A stretch of DNA of 64,000 bases from Rattus norvegicus (GCF_036323735.1 NC_086034.1:68613939-68677938), one strand, 5' to 3'. Positions 35,476-47,535 are shown, counted from the stretch's first letter. The notes: generated from the sequence alone by a model not told the origin. Made by a program: numbers and translations.

Positions 35476-36920
35476 ATGTCAGGAGGGGCTGATACAGAAT
35501 TGGTGGGGAGGGAATAGCATGTAGATGATACCCAATATTAATGCATTGATATTAATTTTTAAGAAGTACCATAGAAGACAGTTATGGTTTCTGACGTAGC
35601 TGTGATAACTTAAGTATCAAGAATTTAAACACCAATGAGAAGAACAGTATTGCCAGGGTAACTGGAAACATCCACAGGAGAACGATGGACAGAAGATGTG
35701 GGTGTGTCAGGAATCCTGCCTTGAAGTGTCCATGTCTTATAAACATGGTTAGGAGGCTAATGTTAGAGAATTTTAACTTTGAATGTTCAGACCACCCTTC
35801 ATTTGATTTTGCCTTGGAAAAAGGATGCTTTTATGTTTTAAAGTTTTAGGTCCATATGGGTGCAGTAATAAAGTAAAATAAGAAATCCTTGGTCTTGGAA
35901 ACAAGCTATGAAGTTAAGAGATCACTGAAAATTGGGATGCTTGACTACCCTTCTCCTGCTCTAGCCTTTTCTTAGTACTTCAGAGTTCTATCAAGGTCTC
36001 CATCCCAAAGTTTGATTGCCAGTTTACTTGCCAGCAGGTATGCATCACTGGTCTAAGGCTAAATGGTCATCTTTTCCATTTTAATTCTCTTGCCCTTAAT
36101 TAATAGTTTAGTCTTTCAGACCTTCGTCTGTTACACTTAAATGGATTTTGTAATTGCCTTTACCTTACAGTTAGGTCCATTGTCCCGTTCTAGTCCAGAA
36201 AGGCATGCAATTAGTTCTAGCTCCTCATTCTTGCTCCCCCACTTGGAACATCTGCTGTATTTCTAATGGGTTAAATACAACAAATATGATCCAGTAAGAT
36301 CAGCGCTCAGCACTGCAATGCACTTAGTTAAAAGATTATTGAATTTATTAAGCATTTGTATCAATAGGGTTTTCAACAAATGCATTCTGAGGATATGACA
36401 GTCACGGTGAGTGAGTTAAAGGCTCATTATGTGGACTGTTAGTGTTCTTGCATGGAAACTGTGTTTCTTGTTAAGACCATTAGCTGCTTTACAAAACAAG
36501 AGCTGTCATTTCATTAGGCTTCTCTACACATATCAACAGCTCCAGGGTGAATTCTGGTCACTTCTTGTCTGTGTCACAATTCTTTTTGATAGTAGACTCT
36601 CTCCTGCCTCCCCTGCCCGGTGAATGCCAGCAACCTACTAGTTTCATTGTACAGGAAGATGCCAGTTCAAGAAGGAGCAGTTAATAAACAGCATAGAATG
36701 ATAAGGTTAGGTAAAAAGGGTTGTGTACTTTTAGTGTAATCTCAATTTTAAAATTTGGAGAAATAGGCCATTAACTCGGTCTAATTTTCAGTTAAAGGCA
36801 GACTAATAAGAATTAGAATTCAGACATCCTACCTTCTAATCCAATGTTGTTTTCTGCAAAGTGAAGCACACTATTTCTGAGGAAATCCCTTGTAAATTAG
36901 TTTTTGTCCTTCCTACCTTC
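35476..36920. other. No recognised gene or repeat
   Basis: Unique-looking sequence. A 64-codon frame at 36,429-36,623 has no recognisable domain. Confidence 0.4.
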
Positions 36921-36921
36921 C

Positions 36922-38425
36922 TTCATTCATTCAATAAATATTAACTGGACTTTTTTCATGTACTACGTTTTGATATTTAGATTAAACGAACAATTTTACG
37001 TCCTGGCCTTCATGCAACTTAGATTCCAGCTTGCTAAACTAATACATCAGTGAAAAGTGTGATGCTATATAATGATGAACGTAAATAGTGACATCGGAGA
37101 TGGAGATGAGGAATTATGGGCAGCCTCCAGAATAAAGTGGTAGAAAATGCCTATTTGAAGTCACATGGCTTGGGAAATGGAGGGTAAATAGCAAGTTCAG
37201 TAGAGAGGAAAATTTTACCAACCCCAAGGCAAACACAAGTGTTGTGCACGGTATCTGCAGAATAGAAATAAGACTGGTGTAAGGAATAGAGATGGAGGGT
37301 AAGGATAGCAGTAGGTAAGAACATATTCATAGAGCATGATTATTTCTAGCCCCTGTATGACTAGAACTCTAAGTATATAAAATATAGGAAAGGAATATTT
37401 GTGATATCGAGAAGGCTGACATGTTGATACACCCTTAGAATTGATCAACTTTTATCATTTTGTCAACAATATTTTGTTACAGTATCATACAGCCATTTAC
37501 CTATGTCACTCTGTTCATTGATGTATTTCCTTCAGAATGTTATATGAGTAATCACTGTTCATAAAAAAAAAGGCTGACAAATTGTTGTGTGATCTGAGAA
37601 TACTAGGAGTTCTGAATGATGGATGACAAACTCAAGTCAGCAAAAGACTCTACCAAGCCTAACATTATGTCTTAATTTTAACTGATTCAATACTGATAGG
37701 GAGGATAGCCCTAGAAGAAATGTAGTCAAGGGCTGGAGGCATGGCTCAGAGGTTAAGAGCACTGACTGCTCTTGCAGAGGTCCTGAGTTCAAATCCCAGC
37801 ACCCACATGGTGGCTCACAACCATGTGTAATGGGATCCAATGCCCTCCTCTGGTTCTGAAGACAGCTACAGTGTGCTCATATACATAAATAAATAAATCA
37901 TTTAAAAAACAAAAGAAGAAATGGAGTCAAGAAGTGACTTTTCCCTTACACATTAATGGAGGGAAATAGAAAAATAAAACAGTAAGAAGTCCCATCTAGT
38001 GGTGTAAAATGTAGTCGAAGTTCATTGAAGGGTGGAATAGAGATCACAGGAAGATACAGACCTGAACCATAGAGAGGATAACATTTCAGTTGTGAAAAAG
38101 GAATATAATGATTTGGGAGAATAGAGAAGGTTTATGGGAGTCTAATCAAAGCTGAGGAATAGGGATTAGTAAAGGAAGGAGGTGAATGACAGCCATGGAT
38201 CGGTGGCAAAAGTCCCGGCACTTTGGAGCATGAGATAAGAAAGCAGTATCAGGTGTAAATGGCGTTAAAAAGCTACATATTCTTCAACTTGTATCTTGTA
38301 TTAGGAGCTTGTATCTAATTAATTAGGCAACAGAGAACCATTGAAGGCTTCGTGAGCAGAATAATGACAAAAATTTAATAGGAGCCATCTTTAGCTTTTT
38401 ATATAGTTCAAACTACAGAAATTAG
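36922..38425 (-). mobile_element. L2 LINE 3' region, split by a B2 SINE
   Basis: The plus-strand start 'cattcattcaataaatattaactgg' is the reverse complement of the L2 terminus. It is followed by 'cctggccttcatgcaacttagattcc', and on the far side of the B2 by 'gaggtgaatgacagcc', 'agcttgtatctaatt', 'cagagaaccattgaaggcttcgtgagcagaataatgac', all in L2 order. The B2 at 37,731-37,913 inserted later. Confidence 0.62.
37713..37931 (+). mobile_element. B2 SINE with 18-bp TSD
   Basis: The body 37,731-37,913 has the tRNA-like head (box A 'tggctcagaggttaagag', box B 'gagttcaaatccc'), the B2 core ('ggtggctcacaaccatgtgtaatgggatccaatgccctcctctgg') and an AATAAATAAATCA tail. Flanks AGAAGAAATGTAGTCAAG (37,713-37,730) and AGAAGAAATGGAGTCAAG (37,914-37,931) form a TSD with one mismatch. 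Confidence 0.95.
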
Positions 38426-39345
38426 TCAGGAATTTAAACCATTAAAATCTTAAAACTTGGAATATTTCAAAGAACCCATAGTTATGGACACAGAATGATT
38501 TAATAATTCCTTGTTTTTGAACTTTGTTCTTCACATCTGAGAAGTTGTAAAGACTTTTTTTTAAGAAAAATGTATGAAAACTCTCTTAAAGAAACTATTG
38601 ATCAAACTATTTTGAATCCATTTTCCTTTACTAGTCATTTTACTGTTCATCTGGCCACTATCAAATTCCCTTTGTCTTGCTTTAAAGGGTGAAGAATGGA
38701 CCAGTTGTCAGCATACACCTCATACTCTACCTGCTTCGATGTCTGAGGCTAGGTTTGGGTGATTATAATAGTGAGATAAGACAGAATGAGAATGAGATTT
38801 GGACAACTGAGTAATGTGGAGATTGGATAAAATGGGAAAGGCGCTCAGAACAAGCTGGTCAAACCTTTAGACTTTTAGGTGATACAAAATTATTTTCGCA
38901 GATTATAGAAACATGAAATTTCAGCTAAGAGCTATTGCAATCCATCCTCTTTAAAGGTTTGTTTTCTACATTGACTTCTAAGGTGTAAGATTAACCACTG
39001 TAATCTCAGTTACAGATGATAAACTGGCAGGTCTAGGGTTATTCTTTCATAGATGAAGCTATGTAAGAGGAACAGAAATGAACTTCCTCACTTCTCTACT
39101 GCACACATCTCAACTTGACTATGATGTACATGAAGACAAAAACACTGGTTTCTGCTTCTATATGGTCAAGATTGTTATTCTGCTTATAAAAAATGTTTTG
39201 GATAATTTCTGGGTGTTCACAGCTCTTATTATTTATGTTTCCCTTAATTACATTACAAAATGTTTCATAACTAGGAAGAGATGTGTGTTGTGGTTGCTAC
39301 TAAGCTTTACTCCCTGCCCTGTGGTTCAGAGTAAGATTCAAAATG
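38426..39345. other. No recognised gene; possible MIR trace
   Basis: Around 38,950-39,075 a weak MIR-like 'ttacagatgataaactggcagg' occurs, but not enough for a call. No coding feature. Confidence 0.35.
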
Positions 39346-39394
39346 CACGTTAGGAGGTCAGTGACTCTCACAGAAAAGTGAGGGGAGAAATGAA

Positions 39395-39791
39395 GGCATG
39401 GGAGGAGATAAAAATTACACCGGAAGATCAACAGAGCCAACTAACATCATCTTTTGGAAATTCCCAGAGACTGATCCAGCAACCACTGAACATACATGGG
39501 CTGGACCAAAACTCCTCACATAAATCTAGCAGACATGGAAGTCAGTCTTCATGAGGGTCCACCAATAACTGAATTGGAAGCTTTCCCTAAAGCTCCTGCC
39601 TGATTATGGAATCTGTTCCCCAACAGGGCTGCTTTGTCTGGCCTCAATAGGAGAGGATGAGCCTAACCTTACAGAGAATCGATATACCAGGGTGGGGGAG
39701 ACCCAGGGGTGTGTCCATCCTCTCAGAGGAGAAGGACAAGAGAGGAGACAGGACTCTGTGAGAAGAGGACCAGGAGGTGGGGCAGTGATTG

Positions 39792-39792
<1 letters not shown>
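39395..39792 (+). mobile_element. L1 3' UTR fragment
   Basis: Diverged plus-strand L1 3'UTR: 'aacagagccaactaacatc', 'ttcccagagactgatccagcaacc', 'acatacatgggctgg', 'ctgctttgtctggcctcaataggagaggatgagcctaacc' and the G-rich terminal block (39,688-39,790). Where an A-rich tail is expected, the sequence runs straight into the GAT/GAC array. Confidence 0.75.
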
Positions 39793-39827
<35 letters not shown>

Positions 39828-39845
39828 CGACGACAACGACGACGA

Positions 39846-39899
<54 letters not shown>

Positions 39900-39933
39900 T
39901 GATGATGATGATGATGATGATAATAATAATAAT
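39793..39933. repeat. Compound (GAT)n(GAC)n(AAT)n trinucleotide array
   Basis: An uninterrupted 141-bp array of 47 triplets on the plus strand: (GAT)11 (GAC)3 AAC (GAC)2 GAT (GAC)17 (GAT)8 (AAT)4. The GAC core has a CpG every three bases. It produces poly-Asp, poly-Met and poly-Thr frames on one strand and poly-Val/Ile on the other; these are not genes. Confidence 0.97.
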
Positions 39934-40417
39934 CCTATAATTTTGTGCTTCTATAGAGAAAGTGCCCATTATTTGCAGTTCTAAGACAGGGAGATGTTTA
40001 TTCACAGAAACCTTTCTCGATGCTCTGTAGTAGACTTTGAAGTAGACTCTAAACCTTGTTTGACAAGAAACATGGTATGCAGAAGTAATTACAGCATAGG
40101 CATCTCTAGTCCTGAATAGAAATGTAGTTTGGGAACTCACTTCTCTTCAGGCACATTTCCTCAGTGTGAACATTTTACATGCTCAGTTGGTTATAAAAGA
40201 AAAAGGAGGATGTTATAGTCTATGCTGAGCATTCCAGGGCTGAGCTTGTAGAGTTTGGAATTTGTTTTCTTTTTTCCTTTTCTACAGGCAGAGATAGAAG
40301 TATAATTCAGAAAGATGTAGCCCAAGGAGAACATTAATTTCATGTTATCTTTAGTAATTTAAGTTGCCTGATTAGCCAATTCTTTCTCAGTTCATTGAAG
40401 AAAACAATGTTCAAATT

Positions 40418-40419
<2 letters not shown>

Positions 40420-40458
<39 letters not shown>

Positions 40459-40486
40459 ACACACACACACGAACACACACACACAC
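40420..40486. repeat. (CA)n microsatellite
   Basis: About 30 CA units with ACAT and CGAA interruptions, immediately followed by an inverted repeat. Confidence 0.95.
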
Positions 40487-40535
40487 TTATTCCATCACAT
40501 ATTATGTGATGGAAGTGTGAGTCCACATGGAATAA
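40487..40535. repeat. Nested inverted repeats
   Basis: TTCCATCACATA (40,490-40,501) and its exact reverse complement (40,503-40,514) are separated by one base. An alternative outer pair, TTATTCCAT (40,487-40,495) and ATGGAATAA (40,527-40,535), shares part of the left arm. Confidence 0.9.
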
Positions 40536-41387
40536 TGTAGAATTTAAGCCCTTAAATTAACAATTTAAGCAAGCATGTGAAAGAGTGTGATGGTATCATT
40601 GTGGAATTTCATTCTCTATATGCTTCAAATTGAATTAGACACACACCACCTTGTCTTGTTTTAAATTGAGTGACCACAGTAATATGAGAAATCAATGTGT
40701 AACAAAATAAACAGCTTTTCACTGAGCAGAATTACTTCTGAATGCAGTTTTTTTAGGAGAGTATGAGAGGGTTAACCCTCAGTTCATGGAGCGTAGAGAG
40801 GAAAAGAACATGAAGACTTGTTCATCTACAAAACTGATCAATAGTTTCTTCAGTAGTCCTGGAATTTCCTTTACTGAGTCAGATGACTACTGTCCATAAT
40901 ATGAAAGAATATGTAAACAGAAAGATGGAAAGGCTTGGAAAACCGCAACTCTCTTAGTCCAAATTTCTATTTTCTTTAGCAGAAAGTAATGGAGACTATT
41001 GGCCAAGCACCAAAGCAAAGCTCACTGTTTGGCAATCTCTCACTGAAATTCACATTGACAACTGTGTTTCTTCCTCTTGGGCTGTTTTTCATGTTTATGA
41101 ATGTCTATGTACTAGGAAATCTAGGCTCTATTATAGGGAAATCTCTCTCCTTCACTTATTTATCTCTGTCCTATGTGGGTGATACCTAAGTATCTATCTC
41201 TTTCTCTTACAGACTTGATGATATTGAGCATCTTCTGACTTACTGATTCTGTATTTCCTCCCCGTGGAAATATTGATTATATCCTTTCATTTGACGTGGT
41301 TTTAAGTGTCCTTGGGATATCTCTATTTCAGAGGGGCTTCAATTCATGAAGATCAGTGCAAATGGTAGAAGACTCTTTGGAGTAGTT
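40536..41387. other. No recognised gene or repeat
   Basis: Unique-looking AT-rich sequence; no supported feature. Confidence 0.4.
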
Positions 41388-41539
41388 TTAGTATGAATTG
41401 TCTCCATGGCTCATATATTTGAATTTTTGGTTCCCTGTTGATAAAACTGTTTAGGAAAGTTTAGGAGATGTAGACTTATTGAAGGAGGCATGTCATTGTG
41501 GTTGAGTTCTGAGGTTTTAAAGGTATAAGCTTCTCTATC

Positions 41540-41586
<47 letters not shown>

Positions 41587-41670
41587 CATCCATCTATGAT
41601 CTATCTATCTGCTGTCATCTATGTCTACTTTTTATCCATTTATCTATCACCTATCATCCATCTATCTATC

Positions 41671-41731
<61 letters not shown>

Positions 41732-41915
41732 CATCCAAACTACTTCTTTAGTTCCATGCCTTCTTGTCTATCACTATGTTTCCAACAATGATGATCATGG
41801 AATAACTCTTTAACAAAACCTTAAGCAAGCAACCATGTAAATGCTTCATATAATGTTTTATAAGTTTCCTTGGTCGTGGTATCTCTTCACAGTAATAAAA
41901 CACTAACCAAGATGC
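41388..41915 (+). mobile_element. MT-type MaLR LTR expanded by a TCTA repeat
   Basis: Left part: 'tggctcatatatttgaatttttgg', 'aaactgtttaggaaagtttaggagatg', 'gaaggaggcatgtcattg'. Right part: 'gatgatcatggaataactcttt', 'cttaagcaagcaacc', 'ataagtttccttggtcgtggtatctcttcacagtaataaaacactaacc'. Both belong to one MT LTR. The middle is replaced by about 200 bp of (TCTA)n-type repeat, at the place where MT LTRs normally carry a short CT-rich stretch. Confidence 0.82.
41535..41731. repeat. (TCTA)n tetranucleotide microsatellite
   Basis: Two pure blocks, 41,541-41,586 and about 41,670-41,731, joined by degenerate TCTATCCATC/CATCTATG units. Confidence 0.95.
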
Positions 41916-42690
41916 AATTATATTGCTATTGCTTGTGTAAAATGAAATAAACTAGATTACCTATCTAATTTAAAGGCTACTGGTAAGAATTTAGATCCAA
42001 ATAAACTGTCTGCATCAATATCCTAACATAATATTTAATGACTTATAAGATTCTATTGCTTCTAGGTTAAATTTATTAATATCTAGAAAATTTTGATAAC
42101 TTTCTTACCAAGAATAAATGTAAAAATGTCTGGAATAGTGTAAAAAGTATCTAACTGTGTGTTTTCATTGTCATCTGGCTCTGAAACTCCAGCGACTTTA
42201 AACTTTAATGGAATGATTGTCCCAATGACCCACTCCTTGTTATTTTCCTTCTTGCATTTATTTTTCCCCTATTAAAGCTAAAACCTTTTGATATGTAGCA
42301 TTTTCGTTGACTCTACCTTTCTGTAACACAAATTAGGTTGAACATTATAAATACTTAATTACAGTTTAGGAGGAAAAAAGCCTCATGGTCATTTTTAGGA
42401 TCCCCTCTAATGCTTTTCCTTTTCTTTGTCCATCTCTGCAGCCTGTGCAATCATGTGCCACATATGATTTACAAGAACTTTGTTCTCTTTGACTTTTTTC
42501 TATCATTTTATATGTTTGATACAGCTTTAAATTTTCGAATTTGGACTTATATTTTTGATCACAATTTGGTTTCTTTAAAGTGATTTTTTTTTAGTTTAAA
42601 TCTGTAAAATAGGCTTGGTTTTAAAGTCAACACTTACTAATGAACTCTTTGTGTCAGCACACACTTTGGAATTTATTATCCATAATATAT
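41916..42690. other. No recognised gene or repeat
   Basis: AT-rich sequence without a supported feature. Confidence 0.4.
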
Positions 42691-42694
42691 TTTG

Positions 42695-42815
42695 TTTGGT
42701 TTGTGGCAGAGTCCCATAGAGCCCAAGCTTTGTTCTCACAGTTGAACAAGGCTTACTTGATCCTTCTGGACTGCTGGAGATTATAGTTATGAGCTATCAG
42801 GCCTGGACTAATATT
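42695..42815 (-). mobile_element. Old B1/PB1 SINE
   Basis: 'gtggcagagtcccatagagcccaagctttg', 'cttacttgatccttctggactgctggagattatagttatgagctatcaggcctgg' follow a reverse-complemented B1 monomer. Highly diverged. Confidence 0.62.
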
Positions 42816-44289
42816 TTTATTCACAAAACTAAAAATATAATTTGAGATATTGCTTTGCTACAGAAGAAGAAGAAGCCCAATATTCAATATGTGCAAATAA
42901 CAAGAAACTATATCATTAGTTAATTTGAATTTTATTTCCTAATTTTATTTCTGGCTTGTGATGAAACAAATAAAATTAAATTCTACTAAAGAAGAGATTT
43001 TGGGAAAAAGGAACCTTGAGATTTATTGCTCCTCAGTCTATACAGTGCAGGCTTAATGTCACTTAGTTCGGAATCCCCACCTCTGAGGTCTCTCAGGATC
43101 TGGAGAAGTGCTATTCACATTCCCATTTTGATATCATAAGCATGTTTTCCGACCTGCTGCAACAGCTGCTCATAATATTCAGCCCCAGAAATCCAGACAG
43201 ATGCTGCCTAACCTCTCTTATTCACCTGTCACAGAAGTGTAATAGGAAGTAAAGCACATTTGTATTCCCACAAAAGAAGGAATAAAGTCCCAAAGGTTCA
43301 TGATGCAGGAGGATGAAGACTGGGCAAGACTCTTATTGTATGCATTGGCTGCTCATCGAGAAAGGGATACGTTGAGAAAAGAAATGGTTAAGGAAGATGA
43401 TAGTTCACAGGAAATGAAGTTCATACAAAGAACAGTCAAATTCCCAGTTCATAGGGATGTCTCTCAGTGACCTTGACTTATTCTCATATCTGTTCTCTTT
43501 CCCTTTTAATGTAATCCATGTTGAGGAAGTCTTGACTGAAGTCCTCTAATGCAGAGTAACCACCCAAGGTCCATAACAGACCATGCACTGTGAGAGAGTA
43601 AGATGGGAGGAAGTATAAACCTTTTGTCGAAATGGACATTTGTTCTCTTTCACAATTTCTAATAGACTTTGACTTTGGAATTCATTTTTAAAGTCTGTTT
43701 TCAATGATACATTTATGTCACTTACTAAGAAACTAAAGCACACCCAGTTTTCTTTAGTGATTAATAATTCATAATAAAATAGATGTCAGATTATAAAGGG
43801 CTTGGGAAGTTAGTTGGAATTGGCTTTGAAGAAAATGAACGAAACATTGGAAAACAGCTCAATATCAAAATTCAGTAAGAATGAGACCAAAGTGCCACCT
43901 ACGGTAGGACATATTTATATTCACAGAATTGGAGGCTAAGACATGATGATGGTGAATTCAGGTTCATCCTTTTGTATATAATGAGATTCTGTTTCAATAA
44001 ACAAACAAATGAAACCAAATGAAAACTATTTTGGAAAACACCTGGTTCTGCTCTTTCAATGGGGTTTTCTGCATATAGGATTGAACCACAGGAATAAAGC
44101 CAACATTGAGGCAAGCTCTTTTAAAATTGTAAACAAAAGACTTGATTCAGTGTGTTTCCTTTCATGTATTGAGCTCTTCTTATTTGGACATTCTCAATGT
44201 ACACATGGGATTGAAATCCGGATAATCAAGAATCCAATGTTTCATTGACAGTAACAGTCCAAGGGTAAACATTTTCTTTAAAACTACTT
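42816..44289. other. No recognised gene or repeat
   Basis: Unique-looking sequence; short frames only. Confidence 0.4.
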
Positions 44290-44440
44290 AACAGACAGAT
44301 GTGATGGTATACTTTTAATCCCAGTATTTACCAAAAGAGGCTAGTGTACCTCTAAGAGTTTAGGGCCAGCCTAAACTATTTAACAAGACTATGTGTTTAC
44401 TCACAATGTATAGCAAAGCTAAACAAAACAAAACTTATAA
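44290..44440 (+). mobile_element. B1 SINE
   Basis: 'gatgtgatggtatacttttaatcccagtatttacc' contains the Pol III box A/early B1 region, followed by 'gggccagcctaaactatttaacaagac' and an A-rich tail. Diverged. Confidence 0.75.
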
Positions 44441-45854
44441 CAAACAAACCAAGCAAAGAATGAGTTTCCACAAAGAAGTTAAGTAACTCAGGCACAGCAT
44501 GCTGATATCACACTAATTTTACTACTAAAATTCAGTTTTAAGGCATCAGAATCTATTGTGATTGATGATAATGTTACAATAGGCTTAAAAAAACATTTCT
44601 ATCTTGACCTTCAGAATTAGCTTTAAAACCAAGTTTTTTTTTAATTTTGTTTAACAAAATTTTCTTCTGAGAATTTTTTCTCATTCTCAACTAAAGAAAA
44701 GGAGCTAAATTCCAATTTTAGAAATCTAGCAAATATGTTGGCTTTAGGTCACATTAGTACATTTCTTGGTTGTGGCTTTATGCTGAGTATTCTGTATCTC
44801 AGATTCCCCTAAAGAAAACATAGCACTGACGCTCAGCTGCATAAGACAGGACTCTTAAGGTCTTCTCCTTCCCTAAAGAACTGTTGGAAAACCAACAGAT
44901 ATTCAAAATTGCTTTTCTGAGCCATGAATTAACAAGGGATTTGAACTAATCTACCCTGATCACTACAAAATTGAATAAGCTAAAAATAACTTGCTGGGGA
45001 GCTGATGAGGCGCCCCCTTGAGGAAACATTTCAATGAGTCTTTTGAGCACACTGTGCAGAATTATCAGCAACTTACAACTTTTTCTTACTGGGACAAGCA
45101 TGATCATATCAACATTATGTAGCAAGAATGCAAGCCATTCAATTGCATGTATTCTCTATTTATTTTCAATTGCATCAACATGGCTTCCCTCATGACTTGT
45201 GTTTAAGGATGCTAAACAAAATGAAACAAGGAGCCTTACAGGATCTCGAACATGGGGAATCTCTTTTCTCAGGCCCCAGTGGGGAATAAAGTCTAAATGA
45301 CTTAAGAATAAACTCTAAGAACCTATGAGCAGCCCTCAAATGGCCTCTGTGTCAGTCTGTCATCATTTAGATCTATGTCTTCCCATACAGTGGATTTGCA
45401 TGTGTTAAGACTCATTTAGAAATGTCACATGAGCACCTGCAGTTTCGCATTGCAGTTAGAGTCCCAGTGTATCACACACTTGATTAATAAACTCTGAAGT
45501 GCTGAAATGATTCTCTGCCATTAATCATATTCTCTTCTACCTCTCTATTACCTGAAATCATTAGAGGAGAAGAAAGCCTGAAGTGCAATCAGCTACCTGA
45601 ATGCTAATGCAATGACTGCGCTCTCAGCTCCAAGTAGGCTAAAGAAATTAAATGGCAAATTATAAGTAGGTGTGATTTTGTGTTATAAGGATGATGCAGC
45701 ACCCTTCTTTAAAACAGGGGGTATCTCATAGGAATTACCTTTTAATGGCATTGTACAACATATCTAGATAGATAGTCTAGTAAAGTTCTCTTGCTAGAGA
45801 AGAAATTAAAAAGAACTCCTGCTTTAGATAGCAGAAAGTTCCCAAGGGGATTTC

Positions 45855-45855
<1 letters not shown>
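44441..45855. other. Non-repetitive block, no gene seen
   Basis: No repeat hallmarks. 45,280-45,720 holds an octamer ATTTGCAT (45,394-45,401), TGATTAAT (45,481-45,488), ATTAATCAT (45,520-45,528) and several CACCTG/CAGCT E-box-like motifs. It is a candidate noncoding regulatory element, unproven. Confidence 0.4.

Positions 45856-45858
<3 letters not shown>

Positions 45859-45922
<64 letters not shown>
45859..45922. repeat. Pure (AT)32 microsatellite
   Basis: 64 bp of uninterrupted AT. Self-complementary, so able to form a cruciform. Confidence 0.97.
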
Positions 45923-45926
<4 letters not shown>

Positions 45927-46120
45927 AATTGAACCTCAGAACTCCAGGAAGCAATTTGACGTCATCAATTAGCAGAACTAATTCTCATGCATTCCTAGTG
46001 CACTCATCAGTATGGCCTTAACAGGAAGTTATGCAGATTCTTTGAGATATGGGCCCATTGATTTATTTTTTATTTGGATAAAATAGCTATACTAAGTGCT
46101 TTCAATAGAAGATCTAAGGA

Positions 46121-46240
46121 TAGAAGCAGGTGGATCTCTGTGAGTTGAGGCACAGTCTGATCTACAAAGTGAGTTTCAGGACAGAGTTACATAGTGAGAC
46201 TATGTCTCAAAACATAAAATAAAAATAAAATCAATGTATA
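46121..46240 (+). mobile_element. B1 SINE, 5'-truncated
   Basis: 'gcaggtggatctctgtgagttgaggcacagtctgatctacaaagtgagtttcaggacag' and 'tacatagtgagactatgtctcaaaac' match the B1 right two-thirds, followed by an A-rich tail with AATAAAA units. Confidence 0.85.
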
Positions 46241-46367
46241 CAAGATGCAGCGACATATACCGATTAGATTGTTTATGCAGTTTCTTTGCTGTCAGGAATG
46301 TAGCTTCTTATTGTGTGTGTACAAATCCCTATCTTATTTCAAATCTATAAAGAAGTATAGACAGTCA

Positions 46368-46393
46368 CAAGGCCAAGGCCAAGGCCAAGGAAG
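46368..46393. repeat. Short (AAGGCC)n tandem repeat
   Basis: Four near-perfect CAAGGC/CAAGGA hexamer units. Confidence 0.8.
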
Positions 46394-47535
46394 GAAAATT
46401 AATTTTTGAGTGAGGTAAGATAAATCACTTTAAGTGATAGTGAATGAAATCTTAAATATTCACAACATAGTAGGAAAGAGACATTTACCTTGAATTAAAT
46501 AATTTAAAAATTCATATTATTTCTTAATTTATTTTTTTAAACTTTATGTATTTCTGGGTCAAGTATCCTGAAATAGCAACTATAGTCTCCAACCTCAGAG
46601 AAGAAGTATTAGTAAAGTGACCTCTTATATACTCTCCCTGCTAAACATACCATGTTGTCTGTAACACATTGAACTACTATATCGTGGTTTATGTGGTAAA
46701 TTGTAAGCTAAAGAATAAAGTTTTCTCTAATTACATTGTATTGTTATTAAATTAGCCCTGGAAATAATAGAGGCAAAGATCAGAAACACTAATTGTTTCA
46801 CATTTCTATATTCTCAATCAACACACATATAAATGTAGTCATCCAATTCTGTGATCTTTACCATTATTTGTAAGGTAAAGGATTTAGGACACCATGGCTT
46901 TCAAAGAGTCCAGGAACCTCTATTGAATGCAAAATGTTGTGTGGCTCACAAGACTCAGGAAGCCAAAGTCATAAATCCAATAGTCGCATGAAACTTACAA
47001 AGCTCAGAATTTCTATTTCTGAAGTTTTATAGGAATGGAGCAATTTTAGGAGAGAAGCGGAACTCCTTGTAAGTTGTACAACTTACACCAGTTTTCCCTC
47101 AGGTCTGAGTGGGCTTTTCAATGGGGACCGATTCCTGTCAATCATCTATCTCCTCTAAGTAACCCCTCAAACATGTTTCTACAATATCCCAGTAATTCAC
47201 AGATCACCAAGTTAGATGTCTGTAGAATAGTTATTTTGTTGGTGTCCTGTTGATGAAGATATTCTGCTCTTGTCCACACCAGTCCTGACTCTACCTCAAC
47301 ACATAAAAGTCACACGATAGGGATGTGTGAGATAAAGAAAACCCCAGGATGTTGACTTTCTTGCCTTGCATATGATAGACAAACAAACTCCCATGAAATT
47401 TCATGCTCAGCACCTTCAAATTTTTCCCAAGTATATAATGTATTTGGTTAATATGTATTCCTCCTTTCCATGTCCAACCCTTCTTTAATATGTACCATCC
47501 CCAAATCCACAACTTTCTTTTTTCCTTTTAGTCCT
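46394..47535. other. Unclassified; possible LTR-like part
   Basis: 46,880-47,320 has blocks ('gaactccttgtaagttgtacaactt', 'caggtctgagtgggcttttcaatggggacc') that feel like a dispersed rodent LTR, but I cannot name or bound it. Confidence 0.3.

Noticed and set aside
38890..39080. MIR element
   Set aside because: Only one short MIR-like block was visible and the rest does not align by eye.
39604..40140. Long open frames encoding poly-Asp, poly-Met/Thr and poly-Ile/Val
   Set aside because: They are translations of the GAT/GAC/AAT array, with no start context, domain or coding pattern outside the repeat.
41535..41731. Regularly spaced short repeats considered as a CRISPR-like array
   Set aside because: Plain (TCTA)n microsatellite in a mammalian LTR, with no spacers.
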